DNA of 64,000 nt from Flaccisagitta enflata (GCA_965153355.1 OZ231126.1:110174001-110238000), one strand, 5' to 3'. Positions 49,730-54,897 are shown, numbered from the stretch's first letter. The notes: generated by a model not told the origin, from the sequence alone. A program made the numbers and translations.

Positions 49730-52260
49730 CTTCTTCTTCTTCTTCTTCTTCTTCTTCTTCTTCTTCTTCTTCTTCTTCTTCCTTTTTGGGCAGCGGCCCC
49801 AAAGGGCCGATGTCCTGTAGGACACAGGGGTGAATTTCCATACGTACGTACGTCCGTCCCCCCCCCCCCCGGAAGCTTCTCAAGCCTCTCAAATCCAGCC
49901 TCTCAGGCCTCAAATCCAGCCTCCCAGGCCTCAAGTTTGGCCTCTCAGGCCTCAAATCCAGCCTCTCGGGCCTCAAATCCAGTCTCCCAGGCCTCAGATC
50001 CAGCATCTCAGGCCTCAAATCCAGCCTCTTGGGCCTCAAATCCAGCCTCTCGGGCCTCAAATCCAGCCTCTTGGGCCTAAAATCCAGCCTCTCAGGCCTC
50101 AAATCCAGCCTCTTTGGCCTCAAATCCAGCCTCTTGGGCCTTATATCCAGCCTCTCAGACCTCAAGTTCCCATTGAATAACATGGCAAATTGACAAAAAA
50201 TTGAAAAAATGCAAAATTCCCAAATGTGCCCTCTCAGGACGTATGGAAATTCACCCCTGTGCCCTGCTCTCACTCCACTTCTTCAGCTAATCACTCCAAG
50301 CAGGGCATCGGGTACCGCTGACCATGTGCGATCCTTGGATGACTTGTTTTCTTCTTCCTTTTTTTCTTCTTCTTCCTCTCCTTCTCTTATTTGAGAACCC
50401 AACTTTTGTTTTACTCTCCTTTTTCCTGATTTACTTGAATAATCAACATCTTATACATCGTCATCCTACTCCTCCATTTCCTCTTCCTCCACCCCACGAC
50501 AACAAGATATCAAATAAAACATTTTCATGTTACACTATGTAGTGAAGAAATATTTTACACTTACTCGCTTCGAAGTTTGGTGATGTCAATGGAGATGTTG
50601 AAATTGAAGCAACCATCTACCTCTAGATCTCCTTTCAGCTGCATGGAAAAGGACGGAGAGACTAAGATTAAAACGATTCATAATGAATGTTGCATGAACC
50701 GTTAATTTGCATAATAAACCATAGGTCTTGCGCCTTAGCTCACCTCGTTTGGTTCTCCGTCCTTTCTGCTGTATCTTTTGCGTGCCACGGTTAGTTTGAC
50801 GGCTCCTCTTACGCGTTTGCCGTAAGTGTATCGGGCACAAACGCGCCCCTTGATTTGTTTGTCATTTAGCACAATGAACTTGGGTGTCTCTATGGTGACG
50901 TCATACTTGGGAGGCACGTATTCTTTCACTTCGAACGATTTTGACACCTAAGGCAAAATGTGACAAGCAACCCGAGGTTAAAATATCGTCGCGGGCGGAA
51001 GGACAGGGTCATACAACCGCCTAACAACGCACAACAACATACAGCCAACTACAAAAATACACGACAAAAACAGCAAGTACAACTTGCAACAAAAACAACC
51101 AACAACAATCACAACAACAAAGAACCAACAACAAACAAAAACATCCAACAACGGACAAAAACAACAAAAACAACAACAAAAACAGCCAAAAAAAAAAACA
51201 TCAGCCACCCACATGCAAACGCACACCTGCAGCATCTTAAACACGTGCGCATTTTCACTTTTACATTCGAACATGACGATTCGACGAACAGACCAATGGA
51301 CGGACAGACAAAGCCTCTTATAGACTATAATAAAGAGCCAAGGGTCCGCGAAGACCAAAAAAAAAAAAGAAAAAAAAAAAGAAAAAATACAAATCATGAA
51401 TTAATTCTCACCTTTTTCCCTTTGATGTTAGTCTTGACTTGCCAGGTTCCCTTGACGGGCTCCTTGGAGAGCTTCATCTCAACTGCGGCGAATCCGACGT
51501 CGACGGACACGTTGGTCCACTGTTCCATGCGGACGCCCGCCGAGTTTTCGATCCAGATCATCTTGACGACGTCGACGGCCGGTTTCAAGTCGGCGTCAAC
51601 AGTCAACAGACGCACGCGCACGAGATCTCCCGGTTTATACACGGGCTTGTCCGTTTCCACGAAAGTCACGTGTGCAGTTGTTTTCTTCTTGATTCCGACT
51701 GGACGACCTGCGTCGAATTTGTAAGTGGTATTCTGGCCGAGATCTTTGCCACGTACGCGAATCTCGACGTTACGCGCGGCAATCACGCTGGGAAGCTCCA
51801 ACTCGTCGCAGACTCGACCGTCGGAAGTCAGCGTCAACTTTTTCTCGGCGAAATACGTGGCCGGGGGTGTCGTGGTTATGGTGGGGGCGGTCGGTGGCAG
51901 CGGTGGCGCTCTTCCCTCAAAAGGACGGAAAAAGGGACGCGGCATTGGCATTGGCCGAACGATCGGGTCTTCTTTACGCGCTTCTTGTAGCGTAACGACG
52001 ACTTCGCGACCCGCTGAAGGCACATCCTCGCTGTGGATGCAAAACTTGGCACTTGAACCGGGAGACAACTCCCTGGGGATCGTGAACAGAAATTTATTGG
52101 GCGAAGCGGTGTTGGGACTGAGGGTGACTTGACGAGCGGTTGGTCTGGTGGCAACTGTGGTTGGGAAAGGGGTCGTCGTTGTTGTGGCGAGTGCTGTGCG
52201 AGAACAAGCGTGTGTGACTAACAAAAAAGCGCTAAGGCGAAGGAAAAGGGACAACGCCAT
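13215..52260 (-). CDS. A2M: alpha-2-macroglobulin-type thioester protein, 19 coding exons (gene span)
   Basis: The spliced CDS is 4854 nt (1617 aa). Joined exons: 52260-51412, 50947-50744, 50638-50565, 45462-45281, 39079-37951, 37427-37292, 36966-36730, 35528-35226, 33945-33802, 27694-27523, 24979-24785, 24393-23861, 23592-23482, 18347-18199, 15168-15119, 14879-14792, 14351-14237, 13605-13494, 13285-13215. Every junction keeps phase. Order: signal peptide (1-25), macroglobulin domains with TDKPVYKPG (203-211), bait-like region (about 783-833), FPETW (836-840), PYSVIRGE, thioester GCGEQ (1080-1084), thioester/CUB region, receptor-binding domain with VYDYYEPD. Family knowledge: such proteins are secreted, trap proteases or tag targets through the Cys-Gln thioester. 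No anaphylatoxin or C345C domain and no hydrophobic GPI-type tail are seen, so A2M fits better than C3 or CD109. Orthology to a named gene is not established. Confidence 0.93.
13494..13605 (-). CDS. A2M-type gene exon 18
   Basis: Residues 1558-1594. [10 protein letters not shown] is the near-invariant C-terminal block of the family. Acceptor ttttgtag|GGT, donor ACAG|gtgagt. Confidence 0.96.
13842..14213 (+). repeat. dispersed repeat K, copy 2 (intron 17)
   Basis: Matches 8637-9012 in the same orientation, 5.2 kb apart. Confidence 0.8.
14237..14351 (-). CDS. A2M-type gene exon 17
   Basis: Residues 1520-1557. [20 protein letters not shown] and VSNAKP are conserved receptor-binding-domain strands. 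Acceptor ttccgcag|A, donor CCG|gtacgt. Confidence 0.95.
14792..14879 (-). CDS. A2M-type gene exon 16, possible GC donor
   Basis: Residues 1491-1518. It encodes the receptor-binding-domain helix ([13 protein letters not shown]) and DRIVR, which joins naturally to [10 protein letters not shown] of exon 17. Frame requires a weak acceptor (cgacaag|AT) and a GC donor (GTCAG|gcaaac). No GT in range keeps the frame. Both borders are the least certain of the gene. Confidence 0.72.
15119..15168 (-). CDS. A2M-type gene exon 15 (50 bp)
   Basis: Residues 1474-1489. [12 protein letters not shown] is the hallmark strand of the receptor-binding domain. Acceptor tgccacag|GGG, donor TCAG|gtaatt. The small size is confirmed by perfect phase with exon 14. 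Confidence 0.93.
15424..15609 (+). mobile_element. hairpin-ended repeat, family A (nested)
   Basis: AACAAGGTCGGATACACGGC start, GACCGACC-rich stretch, end AGTCGCGTAGCACGCGACT plus A-run; sits inside element H. Confidence 0.8.
16140..16600 (+). repeat. 19-bp minisatellite of element H
   Basis: About 24 units of GATGATGACAGTAGTTGAA and a GTAGATGAA variant; very homogeneous. Confidence 0.95.
16925..17092 (+). repeat. dispersed repeat L, copy 1
   Basis: Shared with 22745-22920 (GTGTAAGCTTCCATTACATA and CTATCAAAATTCCT blocks), same orientation. Confidence 0.7.
17179..17761. mobile_element. near-perfect palindromic MITE, mariner-like ends
   Basis: Two arms of about 285 bp are inverted copies from ACAGGATGTGCAAAAAATTT to its complement, with a tiny centre near 17470. 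TA is present on both sides. Neighbouring ~190-bp units of element H show the unoccupied site (AACATATTACTAC), so the insertion and TA duplication are directly visible. Ends ACAGG.TGTGCAAAA resemble mariner/Tc1 termini. Confidence 0.88.
18199..18347 (-). CDS. A2M-type gene exon 14
   Basis: Residues 1424-1472 plus two bases. It starts [11 protein letters not shown], as expected after the CUB strand, and continues into the basic first strands of the receptor-binding domain ([14 protein letters not shown]). Acceptor cctacag|GCA, donor TTTAA|gtaagg. Confidence 0.93.
18385..19100. mobile_element. foldback type B with nested hairpin-ended repeat
   Basis: Left end GGTCAGCGATATCCGTTGCC; right end TTCTACAGGACATCG...GGGGCCGCTGCCC. 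Interior units CATTGAATAACATGGAAAAT. The nested repeat is at 18630-18830. Confidence 0.65.
18630..18830 (+). mobile_element. hairpin-ended repeat, family A' (complete)
   Basis: Starts GTGACGCGGGGTCACAATAT, has GGGTGGGCAGGGG, a GACGGACGGACGG stretch and ends GTTGCGTGTACGCAAC plus A-run. Confidence 0.75.
19370..20298. mobile_element. family E foldback with nested family A
   Basis: Left GGGAATACCCCGCCTACCGGG and right CCCGGTTGGCGCGGTATTCCC are inverted, and the match continues through GAAAACGACATAT. A family A repeat is inserted at 19889-20066. Confidence 0.75.
19889..20066 (+). mobile_element. hairpin-ended repeat, family A (nested)
   Basis: AACAAGGGCTGGATACACGG start, GACTGACTGAC-rich stretch, end GTCGCGTGTCCGCGACT plus A-run. 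Confidence 0.78.
20411..21102 (+). mobile_element. dispersed repeat F, copy 1
   Basis: Contains three tandem ~150-bp units with GGGTGCAATCAATAGG and TTTGCCTAGATCC. The lead-in ACTCGCCCCCTGAAGTGT and the end CACTTCTTTGCCTA are shared with 30921-31761. Confidence 0.78.
21103..22080. other. non-coding intron 13 sequence
   Basis: AT-rich. A GCGCGTAATTGCGCAATTAC block at about 21198 recurs in similar form near 40825 and 43500. GTCTGTCTGTC and GTTTGTTTGTTCG patches; otherwise nothing recognised. Confidence 0.5.
22088..22142 (+). repeat. (GA)n microsatellite
   Basis: About 27 uninterrupted GA units. Confidence 0.97.
22275..22500 (-). mobile_element. hairpin-ended repeat, family A'
   Basis: Inverted: TTTTAGTTGCGGACATGCAAC at its 3' end and ATTGTGACCCCGCACCACTTG at its start. 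Confidence 0.72.
22745..22920 (+). repeat. dispersed repeat L, copy 2
   Basis: Matches 16925-17092. Confidence 0.7.
23015..23107 (+). repeat. 18-bp tandem repeat, five units
   Basis: CCCGGCCACTCGATCAGA repeated five times with almost no divergence. Confidence 0.95.
23482..23592 (-). CDS. A2M-type gene exon 13
   Basis: Residues 1387-1423. GNRLLLHR and [11 protein letters not shown] match the end of CUB and the strand with the conserved Cys before the receptor-binding domain. Acceptor tccatag|GGC, donor CAG|gtcagt. Confidence 0.94.
23861..24393 (-). CDS. A2M-type gene exon 12: end of thioester domain, CUB
   Basis: Residues 1210-1386. Includes [25 protein letters not shown] and [19 protein letters not shown], all landmarks of the thioester domain, then the return into CUB strands ([12 protein letters not shown]). 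Acceptor cactcag|GC, donor CAG|gtacat, phase 0 out. Confidence 0.97.
24785..24979 (-). CDS. A2M-type gene exon 11: thioester domain with catalytic-position His
   Basis: Residues 1145-1208. [13 protein letters not shown] and HKAMKGG are present. His1195 of HKAMKGG aligns with the C3 catalytic His (HQEMIGG); human A2M has Asn there. It lies 114 residues after Cys1081, close to the spacing in C3. Acceptor catgcag|GT, donor CTAG|gtgaga. Confidence 0.95.
25163..25562. mobile_element. foldback type C
   Basis: Left: GTCGCAAAAGCGTTAGATGG...GGCAGTAGCCCTGAAGGGGCC; right: GGTCATTGGCCCC...GGGGCCGCTGCCC. The interior repeats CTTGAGACTGGGATTTGAGC. Other copies at 47767, 61271 and 63240. Confidence 0.78.
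25903..26125 (+). repeat. pyrimidine tract with (TC)n
   Basis: TCC-rich lead-in, then (TC)n from about 26035. Confidence 0.95.
26222..26362 (+). repeat. 9-bp tandem repeat ATAGTAAGT
   Basis: About 14 units in intron 10. Confidence 0.92.
27092..27494. mobile_element. foldback type B (intron 10)
   Basis: Ends GGGCAGCGGCCCC... and its inverted partner ...GGGGCCGCTGCCC; the inverted match runs about 65 bp through CTGGAAATTCA. Interior units CCATGTTATTCAATGGGAAT. Ends only 29 bp from exon 10. Confidence 0.82.
27523..27694 (-). CDS. A2M-type gene exon 10: thioester domain
   Basis: Residues 1087-1143 plus one base. [14 protein letters not shown] and [19 protein letters not shown] are strongly conserved helices of the thioester domain. 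Acceptor ctcatttcag|TTG, donor TCAG|gtaggt. The preceding intron is 6.1 kb and contains a LINE and a pogo-like element. Confidence 0.96.
27815..28310 (+). repeat. ~20-bp repeat TTGATCTTTTGTTTTTAG
   Basis: About 22 imperfect units, ending exactly where LINE copy 2 begins. Confidence 0.9.
28314..30632 (+). pseudogene. LINE ORF2-like endonuclease/reverse transcriptase, two stops
   Basis: One reading frame holds from 28314 to 30632, broken only by TGA at 29796 and TAA at 30099; no frameshift. Order: end of the apurinic-type endonuclease (NPSDHKPI), linker, RT with [40 protein letters not shown] and YADD (30030-30041), then a C-terminal region ([19 protein letters not shown]). The N-terminal endonuclease part is missing, as in 5'-truncated LINE insertions. 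Lies antisense in intron 9 of the A2M-type gene. CR1/L2/jockey group is likely; the exact clade is open. Confidence 0.92.
28314..30790 (+). mobile_element. LINE copy 2, 5'-truncated
   Basis: The ORF plus about 150 bp of 3' UTR with AATAAA near 30767. No long A-tail; the family may end in a short repeat. Confidence 0.85.
30921..31761 (+). mobile_element. dispersed repeat F, copy 2
   Basis: Same lead-in, tandem units (CGCCTAGATCCAA) and end as 20411-21102, with one more unit. Confidence 0.78.
31765..32025 (+). repeat. minisatellite TCTCCTCATG
   Basis: Loose repeats of ATGTCTCCTC in intron 9. Confidence 0.85.
32028..32125 (+). other. G-rich tract, possible G-quadruplex
   Basis: About 100 bp with more than eight runs of three or more G on the plus strand (the non-template strand for a plus transcript, template for the gene). 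Confidence 0.6.
32155..33627. mobile_element. pogo/Tigger-like non-autonomous DNA transposon
   Basis: TA flanks both ends. Left CAGTGGGAACCCGATTTAAC, right ...GGCGGTAGTCCACTG; several internal copies of GTTAAATC. The ends resemble pogo/Tigger termini (CAGT.GAACC..). No transposase frame. Confidence 0.62.
32374..32925. mobile_element. nested element with CGGGTGGAC ends
   Basis: CGGGTGGACTTTAAAAAAGT at the left is inverted at the right (ACTTTTTTTATGTCCACCCG). Lies inside the pogo-like element. Confidence 0.6.
33802..33945 (-). CDS. A2M-type gene exon 9: thioester motif
   Basis: Residues 1039-1086. [12 protein letters not shown] holds the internal thioester: Cys1081 and Gln1084. Family knowledge: this bond is buried until bait cleavage and then attacks nearby amines or hydroxyls. 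Acceptor actgacag|ATT, donor ATG|gtaagt, both strong. Confidence 0.98.
34097..34702. mobile_element. foldback with TAACACCCCTGACA ends (intron 8)
   Basis: Arms of about 35 bp: TAACACCCCTGACA...GGCGAACTGGGA and the inverse. A lone right end occurs near 46018-46050. Confidence 0.72.
35226..35528 (-). CDS. A2M-type gene exon 8
   Basis: Residues 938-1038, phase 0 both sides. It encodes the Cys-containing strand [18 protein letters not shown] and [11 protein letters not shown], the standard lead-in to the CUB and thioester domains. Acceptor ttactcag|GTT, donor CAG|gtgggt. Confidence 0.95.
35540..36107. other. AT-rich intron 7 sequence
   Basis: No gene or repeat family recognised apart from a short GACAGACAG patch. 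Confidence 0.5.
36108..36162 (+). repeat. (GA)n microsatellite
   Basis: About 27 GA units in intron 7. Confidence 0.97.
36240..36697 (-). mobile_element. tRNA-derived SINE
   Basis: On the minus strand, an A-box-like TGGCCGAAAGGTTAG (36682-36668) is followed about 50 nt later by a perfect B box GGTTCGAATCC (36619-36608 region). The spacing and the leading GGTGGCCGA suit a Ser/Leu-type tRNA head. A non-tRNA body follows toward 36240. A functional tRNA is unlikely: no clean acceptor stem. Confidence 0.65.
36730..36966 (-). CDS. A2M-type gene exon 7
   Basis: Residues 859-937, phase 0 both sides. [24 protein letters not shown] and LPYSVIRGE are diagnostic family blocks (seventh macroglobulin domain). 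Acceptor cattttag|GTT, donor AAG|gtgaat. Confidence 0.96.
37292..37427 (-). CDS. A2M-type gene exon 6: end of bait region
   Basis: Residues 814-858. It begins with a basic run ([15 protein letters not shown]) likely to be cleavable by trypsin-like proteases, then [15 protein letters not shown], which marks the conserved return to the macroglobulin fold. Acceptor tatttag|T, donor AAG|gtgaga. Confidence 0.95.
37951..39079 (-). CDS. A2M-type gene exon 5: central macroglobulin domains and start of bait region
   Basis: The longest exon (1129 bp), residues 438-812. It contains [13 protein letters not shown] and the conserved [15 protein letters not shown] block of the family, then LETRPC with Cys782 just before the bait-like segment. 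The exon ends inside the bait region (Tyr/Phe/Asp/Glu-rich). The donor GCGAG|gtatga leaves two bases, completed by T of exon 6 to give Ser813. Confidence 0.95.
39168..39845 (+). mobile_element. composite element H, copy 3 (internally deleted)
   Basis: AATTACAGTCCCCGATGGGG start, TTGCGTAAATGCAACTCG, TTTAGTGATGACAAAACTTG, a few GATGAGAGTAGTTGAAGGT units, then the terminal part ending TTTATCGGGGATAAAA. Most of the ~190-bp units are missing. Intron 4, ending 88 bp from exon 5. Confidence 0.72.
39933..40558. mobile_element. palindromic element, CACTGTG ends
   Basis: Two arms of about 300 bp; ends CACTGTGCTTTTAAAA and inverse; TTTG on both sides. Centre contains CCTTTCATTTGATAGGTCGC and its inverse. 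Same end and centre as 59068-59533. Confidence 0.82.
40560..41560. other. AT-rich intron 4 sequence
   Basis: Only a GCGCGCATTTGCGCTTTTGA block (40828) shared with 43500, and CTGTCTGTTTGTC patches. No gene seen. Confidence 0.5.
41603..41868 (+). repeat. 82-bp tandem repeat
   Basis: Just over three nearly identical units starting GTGGGATTTGGGGCAGTGTG. Confidence 0.95.
41869..41884 (+). repeat. orphan terminus of element H type
   Basis: GAGTTCGTCGGGGACAAAAA-type end directly after the 82-bp array, as at 12001 and 18160. Confidence 0.6.
42584..42643 (+). repeat. (CT)n microsatellite
   Basis: About 30 uninterrupted units; a short (ATTC)n lies at 42090-42119. Confidence 0.97.
42867..43051 (+). 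mobile_element. hairpin-ended repeat, family A
   Basis: AACAAGGCCGGATACAAGGC start, AGCAGTGCTGGAGGTCAC block, GACCGACGGACC stretch, end TTCGCGTAGCACGTGACT. Confidence 0.78.
43830..44130 (+). repeat. ~12-bp repeat GTCCTAGAGTT
   Basis: About 25 degenerate units of GTCCTARAGTT. Confidence 0.88.
44236..44355 (-). mobile_element. hairpin-ended repeat, family A' fragment
   Basis: Inverted CCCCACAATATTGTGGCCCA...CACTTG start region; the hairpin end is missing. Confidence 0.5.
44636..45214 (+). repeat. 71-bp tandem repeat, about 8 units
   Basis: GTGGGATTTGGTGGTCTGTG opens each unit; units differ almost only by CGTT/TGTT. It ends 67 bp from exon 4. Confidence 0.97.
45281..45462 (-). CDS. A2M-type gene exon 4
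   Basis: Residues 377-436 with split codons on both sides (phase 2 in, phase 1 out). It encodes [10 protein letters not shown] and [11 protein letters not shown], matching the third/fourth macroglobulin domains. Acceptor tttacag|A, donor CCA|gtgagt. Flanked by the two longest introns but one (5.1 and 6.2 kb), both packed with repeats. Confidence 0.93.
46196..46697. mobile_element. foldback type B (intron 3)
   Basis: Outer end GGTCAGCGGTACCCGATGCC, then GGCCGATGTCTTGTAGGAC; right partner CTACAGGACATCGG...GGGGCCGCTGCTC. Interior units CCATGTTATTCAATAGGAAT. Confidence 0.8.
46880..47640 (+). repeat. ~170-bp tandem repeat, about 4.5 units
   Basis: Each unit has TAGGGGGTCTGGGGGCC, TTTTGGGGCCATTTGATGG and ATCTTGATTTTTAGGGC. 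Divergence rises toward the right. Confidence 0.9.
47767..48276. mobile_element. foldback type C (intron 3)
   Basis: GGGCAGCGGCCCCGAAGGGG left; ATAGGTCATCGGCTCC...GGGGCCGCTGCC and ...AACGCTTTTGCGACT right. Interior units CTCAAGGCTCAAATCCCAGT. Confidence 0.82.
48280..49200 (+). repeat. 920-bp TTC-rich pyrimidine tract
   Basis: Units TCTTCTTCTTCCC. Long false frames (Ser/Phe/Leu plus; Arg/Glu/Lys minus) are compositional. Confidence 0.97.
49215..49700 (+). repeat. ~163-bp tandem repeat, three units
   Basis: AGTCAAAACAGCATTTTC recurs at about 49297, 49460 and 49627. Each unit joins a TTC/CTG tract to unique-looking sequence. Confidence 0.95.
49692..49783 (+). repeat. (CTG)n followed by (TTC)n
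   Basis: About 12 CTG then about 18 TTC units. Confidence 0.95.
49789..50345. mobile_element. foldback type B with 21-bp interior
   Basis: Left GGGCAGCGGCCCCAAAGGGC...AGGGGTGAATTTCC; right GGAAATTCACCCCTGTGCCC then AAGCAGGGCATCGGGTACCG. The interior is CCTCAAATCCAGCCTCTCGGG repeated about 13 times. Confidence 0.8.
50565..50638 (-). CDS. A2M-type gene exon 3
   Basis: A 74-bp exon, residues 352-375 plus two bases of codon 376. Acceptor ccatgcag|CTG, donor GCGA|gtaagt. It was placed because it restores the reading frame between exons 2 and 4 and encodes a macroglobulin-like strand ([13 protein letters not shown]). Confidence 0.88.
50744..50947 (-). CDS. A2M-type gene exon 2
   Basis: Residues 284-351, phase 0 to 0. 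It carries the typical segment with YVPPKYDV followed by Arg/Lys-rich strands ([16 protein letters not shown]), matching the second/third macroglobulin domains. The acceptor is gccttag|GTG and the donor GAG|gtgagc. Intron 1 is 464 bp and holds a hairpin-ended repeat. Confidence 0.93.
50985..51335 (+). mobile_element. hairpin-family A' relative in intron 1
   Basis: TCGTCGCGGGCGGAAGGACAGG start and GGACGGACAGACAAAGCCTC end, around an ACAACAAAAAC-rich interior. Confidence 0.5.
51412..52260 (-). CDS. A2M-type gene exon 1: signal peptide and first macroglobulin domains
   Basis: Encodes residues 1-283. The hydrophobic leader [15 protein letters not shown] is followed by a Thr-rich stretch (26-42). 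Residues 101-135 are a Pro-rich insertion of the kind not usual in the first macroglobulin domain. [10 protein letters not shown] (203-212) is the family landmark opening the second domain. The donor is AAG|gtgaga, phase 0. The ATG is the first after an upstream acceptor-like site and is the only start giving a leader peptide. Confidence 0.93.
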
Positions 52261-52278
52261 CGTCGCGGTGTCGTTTGC
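52261..52278 (-). promoter_or_regulatory. 5' UTR segment with acceptor-like border
   Basis: Just 18 bases upstream of the ATG lies tttcttgaattccag|gc, a good 3' splice site. This suggests that an intron interrupts the 5' UTR and that the first exon and promoter lie further upstream (above 52279). The upstream exon could not be located. Confidence 0.45.
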
Positions 52279-52379
52279 CTGGAATTCAAGAAATGCAGGA
52301 TTTTGATTATTAGGGAAAAAGTCAAAGAATACCTCCGGCTTTTTGAGACATGGAGCAATTTGGTTTTCCCCTTTTGTGA

Positions 52380-52548
52380 ATTTTTAGTCGCGACTTCGCC
52401 CCACTATGTCAATCCATTGGTCGGTTGGTCAGTCGATCTCCTTTTTTCTTCTTTGGCGTTTTTGAACCTTTAGAGCATACAGCTTTTGCCCAGATGCCCC
52501 AGTGACCTCCAGCACTGCTCTTGCCCACCTGCACGCAACTAGAGTGTC
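52380..52548 (-). mobile_element. hairpin-ended repeat, family A, near the gene start
   Basis: TTTTTAGTCGCGACTTCGCC end, GCCCAGATGCCCCAGTGACC and CCTGCACGCAACTAGAGT. Lies 120 bp upstream of the ATG, in or near the 5' UTR intron or promoter. Confidence 0.7.
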
Positions 52549-52559
52549 TGGTTTTTTTT

Positions 52560-54030
52560 TCTTTAAAGTTTTTTTTATTAAATGAGCTTGCGCATGAAAT
52601 TAACAGCCAAGAAAATTTATTCTCCTCTTTCAAATGATGCCAAGTAAAATTCTATTCAAGTGATAGTTTTACAGCTATGATTTGATATATTTTTTTTATC
52701 GCATTTCCTTTTTTTCTCAATGATCAATATTTTTATTGATCCTAATTTTGAGCGCATCCTAACCTGCTTTCTCAGGCTGTTTTTCTCTTTTTTTTTTTCT
52801 CTTTCTCTTTGTTTCTCCCAGCATTTACAACATTTTTCCAATAGCGATTAGCTGCCTTTATTGGTGTAGTTGTCTGTGTTTGTGTTTTGATAAAAGCAAA
52901 GATCAAAAAGAGAAACACTGCCGAGTGGCTGTGTAAGCCTAGTTAGGCCTGAAATAATTCAGGTGACAAACTGCCCGTTGGTGGGCGAACTGACATTCAG
53001 AAACGATATGGAGGGATAAACTATCACAACCAAAACATGACGAAGAAAGGCAAACTATCAACGGAAACTTAAGCAACAGTGCAAACGAATACACAATTTG
53101 ACCAGTCAAAATATTTTACCACTAATGGCGGCTGTTGCTATAAAGAAAAAAGTTGTAAGCATTGAACAATTTTCACCTAGTCTTTATCTTTAGTCCCTGC
53201 ATTTTTTTTATTTGTTAGATGAAATCAAGAGCAATTGTATGTATTGATTGCACTGAAAATCAGAGAAAAATAAAACTGAGCCAAATGAGCTAAATGACCG
53301 AAAATACTCAAAATCACTAGACCAGATATCCAATTATGCTCACTGAAATGCTCTCTGGTATTTGCACGCTCAATTAAAATATTCATTCATCCTTTCAAAA
53401 AAAAAAAAAAAAAAACTGAGCAAAATGAGCTGAATGAGCTAAAATACTTAAAAACATCCTTACAGTTAGGCAGCTCTGCTAACTGACATGCTTTCTTATA
53501 GCTGCTTACTTAAACTTATATCAAAATACTATCATAGAAAAAATGTTGCTGCACATTTTGATCAATTACTCCCAAATGATTTAATTTATTTTTAAAAAAA
53601 TGGTGACAAAATTGAAGCTCTTCAAATTTCTAAGCCAGCTGTGCAAACCGCATCTTTCTAACTTGATTGGTTTGGAAGCTGATTAATTTTTAATGAAATG
53701 ATTGCTTCTGAAAAATTCTTATTCTGACTTCTTTTCATATAACCTTTTCTATTCCAACAAATCATAACTCATTTGTTTTTTGATAAATCTAAGAAAAATT
53801 AGTAATCAAAATGTAGTTTTTCAAAGGGCATCTTTTCTCTATTTAGCAAAAAAAATTGGTCCAACTGTTAAAAAGTTATACTTATAGTTACTCAAAGATA
53901 GGAAAGTGAACTATTTTTAATTACACAAAAAGTTTTGAGTACTATCACGCCATAGTATTTCCAAAGGCTTAAAATTTTATATTAGGAGAGAGATTCGTTT
54001 TATTACGTGGCAACATCTGATGTTTTTCAT
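52560..54030. other. upstream non-coding region
   Basis: AT-rich. Two short AACTGAGC.AAATGAGCT segments (53274, 53417) are similar. No first exon or convincing TATA element could be fixed. Confidence 0.5.
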
Positions 54031-54037
54031 GCAATTT

Positions 54038-54205
54038 TTAATCGCGGACACGCGACTACACTTTCCCATGTCGGTGGATAAGTTGGTAGGTTGGTAGGTA
54101 GGTACATCGGTCCCGTAACCTTTTTGAATTCCAAGCTATTTTCGCACAACTGCTCCCACCCAACCGTCTGCGACTGGATTGTCGTGTATCCGACCTTGTT
54201 TTTAA
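54038..54205 (-). mobile_element. hairpin-ended repeat, family A
   Basis: AATCGCGGACACGCGACTAC end and GTCGTGTATCCGACCTTGTT start, inverted. Confidence 0.78.
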
Positions 54206-54381
54206 AGGAATCTGTTGTTTCAATAAAAATACTAAGATTTTACCGATGCAAGATCAATACCATTGATCAGTTAACATTTTATTATCTAATTTAGGGAGCA
54301 TGATACACCTGTTATGCATAAGATGGTACTGTTTTTAAACTCGCTGATGTCTTTTGTTTTACTTTGTAAGCGAGTTTTTAT

Positions 54382-54457
54382 TTAGGGTTAAGGGTAGGGT
54401 TAAGTTTGAGGTTAGGGTTAGGGGTAGGGTTAAGGTTAGGGTCAGGGCTAGCGTTAG
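54382..54457 (+). repeat. telomere-like TTAGGG tract
   Basis: TTAGGGTTAAGGGTAGGGTT and further degenerate TTAGGG units over about 75 bp. Confidence 0.8.
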
Positions 54458-54651
54458 GCTAGATGAGAGCTGGGTTTTATACATTTCAACCTGAATCTAC
54501 TCGAATTAAAGCTTCGCCCAAACGGGAAACCCGGCAAAAACAAAAGATCAGAAACGTCTTCGAAATTTCTTCGGTAATCTGCACCGCGACTTAAGAACGA
54601 CGCAAAAGGGAATAGAATTTACAGAATTGAGATAATTCCGGAATGAAGAAT

Positions 54652-54694
<43 letters not shown>

Positions 54695-54897
54695 AGTTTG
54701 ACAGACGTTTGTTTTAGGAAATAACGGACCGACTGATAGACCAACCGAGACCAAAGGCAAAGTTTAGACGTCAACATTCTTTAAATCAAAGGTGGATGAA
54801 ATAAGCAATACCCAATGACAGATTGCCAATGTTATGAAATGACATAAAGTGGGATGAAGCTGTATCTAAACAACTAAAGTTGAGCTGTTCACCTATC

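Noticed and set aside
13215-52260. Complement C3/C4/C5 or CD109 identity for the main gene
   Set aside because: No anaphylatoxin domain, no C-terminal netrin-like domain, no GPI-type tail; ends with the A2M receptor-binding domain.
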